Shown here piece by piece: positions 5,582 through 8,975 of a stretch of DNA of 8,975 nucleotides. Position numbers and translations under genes: made by a program. The notes under the pieces are model-generated. The model was given only the letters and a program-made list of their open reading frames with translations. It made no database searches and was not told the DNA's origin. The stretch is taken from contig JAHECM010000115.1 of the NCBI GenBank assembly GCA_024641725.1, positions 1 through 8,975 on the forward strand, read 5' to 3'. The first letter of the stretch is position 1. Each line of letters starts with the position of its first letter. Origin of the DNA: Limnohabitans sp. (lineage in GTDB: Bacteria; Pseudomonadota; Gammaproteobacteria; Burkholderiales; Burkholderiaceae_C).

Positions 5582-7626
5582 GCGCTTCATCCTCCATCGC
5601 GTCCCCATTGATCGCGTCCCCATTGGCCAGCCAATGGCCACTGCGTCCGTTTGACACGCTGCTCATCGCCAACCGGGGCGAGATCGTGGCCCGTGTGGCG
5701 CGCAGCGCCCAGGCATTGGGCATCCGCACCGTGGCGGTGTACTCCGACGCCGACCGCGACGCCCCCTTTGTGCGCAGCTGCAGCACGGCCGTCGGTATCG
5801 GGGGCGAGCGCCCGGCCGACAGCTACCTGCGCATCGACGCCCTTTTGGACGCCGCTCGCCGCAGCGGGGCGCAGGCCATCCATCCGGGTTACGGCTTCTT
5901 GTCCGAGAGCGCCGCGTTCGCGCAGGCCGTGATCGATGCGGGTCTGGTGTGGGTCGGGCCATCGCCTGCCGCCATCGACGCCATGGGCGACAAGGCCAGC
6001 GCCCGCCGCCGCATGCAGGCCGTGGGGGTGCCCGTTTTGCCCGGCACAGCGCACGCCAGCGAAGACCTGGCTGACTTGCAGGCGCAGGCCGCGCAGCTGG
6101 GCTGGCCCCTGATGGTCAAGGCCTCGGCGGGGGGCGGTGGGCGTGGCATGCGCTTGGTGCACGACGCCGCGGCTTTGCCCGATGCCTTGCGTGCCGCGCA
6201 GGCCGAAGCCCGCGCCGCCTTTGGCGATGGCCGCTTGCTGCTCGAGCGCGCCCTGCTCGCGCCGCGCCATGTGGAGGTGCAGGTCTTGGCCGACGGCCAT
6301 GGCCAGGTGCTGCATCTGGGCGAGCGCGATTGCACGGTGCAGCGCCGCCACCAAAAGCTGATCGAAGAAGCGCCGTCGCCCGCCGTCAATGCGCTGCTGC
6401 GCCGACGCATGGGCGAGGCCGCTGTGCAGGTGGCCCGCAGCGCCAGTGAAGCGGGCTATGTGGGCGCGGGCACGGTGGAGTTTTTGCTCGACGCCGAGGG
6501 CCACTTCTGGTTCATGGAGATGAACACCCGGCTGCAGGTCGAGCACCCGGTGACCGAATGCCTCACGGGGCTGGACTTGGTGGCTTGGCAGCTGCGCATT
6601 GCCGCTGGTGCAGCGCTGGACATCGCGCAGGACGAGGTGCTGCAGCGCTTCGAGTCGGGGGGGCATGCCGTTGAGGCGCGGTTGTGCGCCGAAGACCCGG
6701 TGCACAACCATTTGCCGCAGTCGGGCACCTTGCTGCGCTGGCAAGCGCCTGCGGGCTTGCGCTGCGACGCGGCGCTGCAATCGGGCATGCAAGTCAGCCC
6801 GTTTTACGATTCCATGCTGGGCAAACTGATCGCCCATGGCCCTGACCGAGCGAGCGCTTTGCGCCAACTGGTCGATGGGCTGGACCGCACCCTGTGCATG
6901 GGCTTGCCCACCAACCGCGTTTTTTTGGCGCAGGTGCTGCGCCACCCGGTGTTTGCAGCGGGCGACTTCAGCACCGCCTTTTTGGCCCAGCATTTGGCCG
7001 CGCCGTTTCCGCCTGACGCGGCACACTTGCAAGGCTTGCTGGCGGTGTGCCTGGCGGCCCTGCCCGCCAGCCCGCTGCCGCCTCTGTGGGACGGATGGAC
7101 ATCGGCTGGGCGCACCGACACGGCCGTGCCCTTGCAAGTGCAAGGCGAGCGCCAGGTCTGGGTTTTGCACGGTCACCAGGGGCGCTGGCAGGCCGTTTGC
7201 GGTGAGCGCACGGTGGTGGTTGAAGACTTCCATGCCCAAGCCGATGGTCAAGCGTCCGCGCTCGTGTCTGCGCTCGTCAATGGACAGCTCGTGCAGGCTG
7301 CGCTGGTGCGCCAAGGCGTGCAGTTCTGGCTGCAATCGGGTGCGCTGGCGCTGCACGGGGAAGACCTGCGCTTGCAGGCCGTCAGCCGCGCCCAGACCGC
7401 CAGCAGCGGTGCGGTGCTGGCCCCCATGCATGGGCGCGTGGTGCGCGTCGAAGTCGCGCCGGGGCAAAGTGTGCAGGCGGGTCAAACCCTGTTGGTGATG
7501 GAGGCCATGAAGATGGAGCACCGCCTGCTCGCACCGATAGCCGGACTGGTCAAAAGCCTGCACGCCCAAGCGGGCGAGCAGGTGGCCGCACGCCGTGTGC
7601 TGGCCGAAATCTCGGCGGCAGATTGA
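5578..7626 (+). CDS. atuF: Biotin carboxylase/biotin carrier (alpha) subunit of acyl-CoA carboxylase, AtuF-like
   Basis: A 682-residue subunit that carboxylates its own biotin with ATP and bicarbonate and hands the CO2 to the beta subunit. The biotin carboxylase domain begins at F-D-T-L-L-I-A-N-R-G-E-I (25-36), has H-P-G-Y-G-F-L-S-E (102-110), the Gly-rich ATP loop G-G-G-G-R-G-M (185-191), G-E-R-D-C (248-252) and the catalytic E-M-N-T-R-L-Q-V-E-H (314-323). A linker/BT region (about 480-605) follows, then the biotin carrier domain with E-A-M-K-M-E-H; Lys645 is the biotinylation site. Length and order match MCC/GCC alpha chains. The first 24 residues form an extra tail containing a duplicated Ile-Ala-Ser-Pro-Leu. 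The start overlaps the preceding stop (ATGA) and the ribosome binding site is weak. No later ATG exists before the domain begins, so the tail is probably translated. Confidence 0.85.
   Translation: MSASSSIASPLIASPLASQWPLRPFDTLLIANRGEIVARVARSAQALGIRTVAVYSDADRDAPFVRSCSTAVGIGGERPADSYLRIDALLDAARRSGAQAIHPGYGFLSESAAFAQAVIDAGLVWVGPSPAAIDAMGDKASARRRMQAVGVPVLPGTAHASEDLADLQAQAAQLGWPLMVKASAGGGGRGMRLVHDAAALPDALRAAQAEARAAFGDGRLLLERALLAPRHVEVQVLADGHGQVLHLGERDCTVQRRHQKLIEEAPSPAVNALLRRRMGEAAVQVARSASEAGYVGAGTVEFLLDAEGHFWFMEMNTRLQVEHPVTECLTGLDLVAWQLRIAAGAALDIAQDEVLQRFESGGHAVEARLCAEDPVHNHLPQSGTLLRWQAPAGLRCDAALQSGMQVSPFYDSMLGKLIAHGPDRASALRQLVDGLDRTLCMGLPTNRVFLAQVLRHPVFAAGDFSTAFLAQHLAAPFPPDAAHLQGLLAVCLAALPASPLPPLWDGWTSAGRTDTAVPLQVQGERQVWVLHGHQGRWQAVCGERTVVVEDFHAQADGQASALVSALVNGQLVQAALVRQGVQFWLQSGALALHGEDLRLQAVSRAQTASSGAVLAPMHGRVVRVEVAPGQSVQAGQTLLVMEAMKMEHRLLAPIAGLVKSLHAQAGEQVAARRVLAEISAAD
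5596..5625 (+). repeat. Exact 15-bp tandem duplication in the alpha-subunit N-terminus
   Basis: ATCGCGTCCCCATTG occurs twice head to tail (5596-5610 and 5611-5625). It is in frame and encodes Ile-Ala-Ser-Pro-Leu twice, at residues 7-11 and 12-16. The absence of any difference between copies suggests a recent slippage event. It lies in the non-catalytic N-terminal tail, so it should be tolerated. Confidence 0.9.
5620..5637. repeat. 18-bp palindrome within the start of the alpha-subunit gene
   Basis: CCATTGGC-CA-GCCAATGG has perfect 8-bp arms around a 2-nt centre. It overlaps the end of the second copy of the 15-bp repeat. It sits 42 nt inside the coding sequence, so it could form an mRNA hairpin near the ribosome binding region, or be an intragenic protein site. 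A chance palindrome in GC-rich coding DNA is also possible. Confidence 0.5.
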
Positions 7627-7642
7627 CCACGAAGGCCACACC

Positions 7643-8794
7643 ATGAGCCCCTACACCGCCGCCCACGAAGACTTTCGCGCCACGGTCCGGCAGTTTGTCG
7701 AACGCGAGATTGCTCCTCACGTCAACGACTGGGACGAAGCCGCCGAGCGTGGCGAGTACTTTCCGCGTGTGCTGTACAAAAAAGCCGCCGACATCGGCTT
7801 GCTGGCGATCGGTTACCCCGAAGCCTATGGCGGCGTTGAGGCCGACAACCTGTACCGACTGATCGTGAGCGAGGAGGTCGCTCGGGCCGGTTCGGGCGGT
7901 GTGCTGGCGAGTTTGTTTTCCCACACCATCGGGCTGCCGCCCGTTGTGGCGCTGGGCTCGCAGGCGCTCAAGCAGCGCATCGTGCCCGAGGTGCTGTCGG
8001 GCGACAAGATTGCGGCGCTGGCCATCACTGAGCCCGGTGGCGGCTCCGACGTGGCGGCCATCCGCACCACCGCCCGTCTCGAGGGCAGCGACTGGGTGCT
8101 GAGTGGCGAGAAGGTCTTCATCACCTCGGGCCTGCGCGCCGACTGGCTCACGGTGGCGGTGCGCACGGGGGGGCCGGGGGCTGCGGGCCTGTCGCTGATC
8201 GCGGTGCCCGGCGACACACCGGGCCTCACGCGTACACCGCTGCGCAAAATGGGCTGGTGGGCCAGCGACACGGCGCACCTGCGTTTTGACAACTGCCGCG
8301 TGCCGCACGACCACCTGATCGGAGAAGAGGGCGCGGGCTTTCGGGCCATCATGACGAACTTCAACACCGAGCGCCTCACGCTGGCGGTGGGGGCCTGGGC
8401 TTTTGCCAAGGTCTGCTACGAAGACGCCCTCGACTGGTCGCGCCAGCGCAAGACCTTTGGTGCGCCACTGGTGGATCGCCAGGTGATCCGCCACAAACTG
8501 GTGGACATGCAGATGAAAATCGCCTCCTGCCAGCCTTGGTTGGAACAGCTGGCGCAAAAGCTCGACGCCGGTGACCACAGCCCCCGCACGGTGGCCGAGC
8601 TGTGCATGCTCAAAAACCACACCACCCAGACCATGCAATTTTGTGCCGACCAAGCGGTGCAAATTTTGGGCGGCATGGGCTTCATGCGCGGCACGCGCGT
8701 GGAGCGCATCTACCGCGAGGTCAAGGTCATGATGATCGGGGGTGGCTCAGAAGAAGTCATGAAAGAACTGGCGGGCAAACAGCTGGGCATTTGA
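7643..8794 (+). CDS. Second acyl-CoA dehydrogenase of the operon, precise substrate unknown
   Basis: A 383-residue FAD enzyme of the acyl-CoA dehydrogenase family, clearly divergent from the one at 3619-4773. The start at 7643 has GAAGG (7631-7635) seven nucleotides upstream; a start 48 nt earlier would overlap the preceding gene and add a tail that does not look like the family. It lies 16 nt after the alpha subunit. Visible motifs are A-L-A-I-T-E-P-G-G-G-S-D (125-136), K-V-F-I-T-S-G (157-163), M-G-W-W-A-S-D-T (203-210) and L-G-G-M-G-F (342-347). As in its neighbour, the C-terminal Glu position reads I-G-G-G-S-E-E (365-371), while N-T-E-R-L holds a Glu (E243) aligned with the isovaleryl/long-chain catalytic base. 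It could oxidise a different intermediate, such as a shortened methyl-branched acyl-CoA in later beta-oxidation rounds, or duplicate the citronellyl-CoA step. Sequence alone does not decide. Confidence 0.82.
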   Translation: MSPYTAAHEDFRATVRQFVEREIAPHVNDWDEAAERGEYFPRVLYKKAADIGLLAIGYPEAYGGVEADNLYRLIVSEEVARAGSGGVLASLFSHTIGLPPVVALGSQALKQRIVPEVLSGDKIAALAITEPGGGSDVAAIRTTARLEGSDWVLSGEKVFITSGLRADWLTVAVRTGGPGAAGLSLIAVPGDTPGLTRTPLRKMGWWASDTAHLRFDNCRVPHDHLIGEEGAGFRAIMTNFNTERLTLAVGAWAFAKVCYEDALDWSRQRKTFGAPLVDRQVIRHKLVDMQMKIASCQPWLEQLAQKLDAGDHSPRTVAELCMLKNHTTQTMQFCADQAVQILGGMGFMRGTRVERIYREVKVMMIGGGSEEVMKELAGKQLGI

Positions 8795-8835
8795 GGCATT
8801 GGGCCACCGCGATGCAGCCCAGGGCTTGGCGGCCA

Positions 8836-8975
8836 TCAAGGCGCGACCACCGCCCCTTCGATCTGGTGGCGCTGGAGTGCATTGGCCACAAAGCCATTGG
8901 CCTTCAGGTCGCTCACAAATTGGCTCAGCACTTGGTGCGCGCCAGCCGATCGGCTTTTGGGCAGGCCCATGGCCT
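8836..8975 (-). CDS. C-terminus of a probable periplasmic solute-binding protein, family 3 (partial)
   Basis: An open minus-strand frame enters from the right edge and ends with TGA (complement of 8836-8838), giving 45 visible residues. The peptide includes M-G-L-P-K-S-R-S-A-G, then L-S-Q-F-V-S-D-L-K-A-N-G-F-V, and ends V-V-A-P. The order 'GLPKSR - hydrophobic FV..LKANGFV - A.....VAP' matches, from memory, the end of extracellular solute-binding proteins family 3, which deliver amino acids or small organic acids to ABC transporters. The signal peptide and binding-site residues lie outside the window. It converges on the operon with a 41-bp gap (8795-8835). That gap holds a short AGCCC-A-GGGCT hairpin (8816-8826) without a T tract, so no clear terminator is seen. 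A functional link with the operon is not supported by orientation. Confidence 0.6.
   Translation of the reverse strand, partial: AMGLPKSRSAGAHQVLSQFVSDLKANGFVANALQRHQIEGAVVAP

Noticed and set aside
5587..7644. 685-codon minus-strand open frame opposite the biotin carboxylase subunit
   Set aside because: Its length mirrors the plus-strand gene it overlaps. His/Gln/Arg-rich with no family motif.
1149..8794. Leucine/isovalerate (liu) cluster as the primary identification
   Set aside because: The gene set overlaps with liu, but an AtuG-like SDR is present, no hydroxymethylglutaryl-CoA lyase is found, and the dehydrogenase and beta subunit read more like AtuD/AtuC. It is kept as the main alternative.
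8795..8835. Possible bidirectional terminator between the operon and the convergent gene
   Set aside because: Only a 5-bp AGCCC/GGGCT hairpin with a 1-nt centre and no T tract on either strand. Not convincing as a rho-independent terminator.
1..8975. CRISPR arrays, tRNA/rRNA genes, insertion sequences or phage modules
   Set aside because: No regularly spaced repeats, no tRNA-like cloverleaf sequence, no transposase-like frame or terminal inverted repeats were seen on either strand.

Overview
The window is GC-rich (clearly above 60% G+C by eye) and tightly packed. It looks like a betaproteobacterial chromosome segment, most likely Burkholderiales/Comamonadaceae. That placement is by resemblance of the proteins to ones I remember from that group, not by a search.

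Layout. The left edge (1-62, minus strand) holds only the first 20 codons of a gene whose N-terminus resembles GTP-dependent phosphoenolpyruvate carboxykinase. An AT-tract-rich, palindrome-rich upstream region follows (63-290). Next come a rho-independent terminator (291-316), a 43-residue one-helix membrane protein on the minus strand (334-465), and a minus-strand PaaI-type hotdog thioesterase (570-1022). The 126-bp gap 1023-1148 is a divergent regulatory region carrying a 16-bp palindrome that looks like a TetR-type operator. From 1149 to 8794 six plus-strand genes form one operon with 4-bp ATGA overlaps or gaps of 4-32 bp. They are a short-chain dehydrogenase (AtuG-like), an acyl-CoA carboxylase carboxyltransferase beta subunit (AtuC-like), an acyl-CoA dehydrogenase (AtuD-like), an enoyl-CoA hydratase (AtuE-like), a biotin carboxylase/biotin carrier alpha subunit (AtuF-like), and a second, different acyl-CoA dehydrogenase. 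The right edge (8836-8975, minus) is the C-terminus of a convergent periplasmic solute-binding protein.

How the genes work together. The set matches the core of the acyclic terpene utilization (Atu) pathway known from Pseudomonas, which breaks down citronellol and geraniol. Citronellyl-CoA is oxidised to cis-geranyl-CoA (AtuD), carboxylated on the methyl-branch gamma carbon by a biotin enzyme (AtuC+AtuF), and hydrated to a 3-hydroxy-3-isohexenylglutaryl-CoA (AtuE). The same chemistry is used on 3-methylcrotonyl-CoA in leucine breakdown (LiuABCD), so Liu is the main alternative. The AtuG-type SDR, the close AtuD resemblance and the absence of a LiuE lyase favour Atu. Genes for activation (AtuH-like CoA ligase), AtuA, AtuB, a lyase and a regulator are not in this window. 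The operon is bounded by unrelated minus-strand genes, so those steps must be encoded elsewhere.

The points most worth a second look are the SDR's missing canonical catalytic residues, the candidate operator between the divergent thioesterase and the operon, the second dehydrogenase with its unassigned step, the unassigned small membrane protein, and an exact 15-bp in-frame duplication plus an 18-bp palindrome at the start of the alpha subunit. I did not see a new class of system; the core is a variant arrangement of a known pathway.
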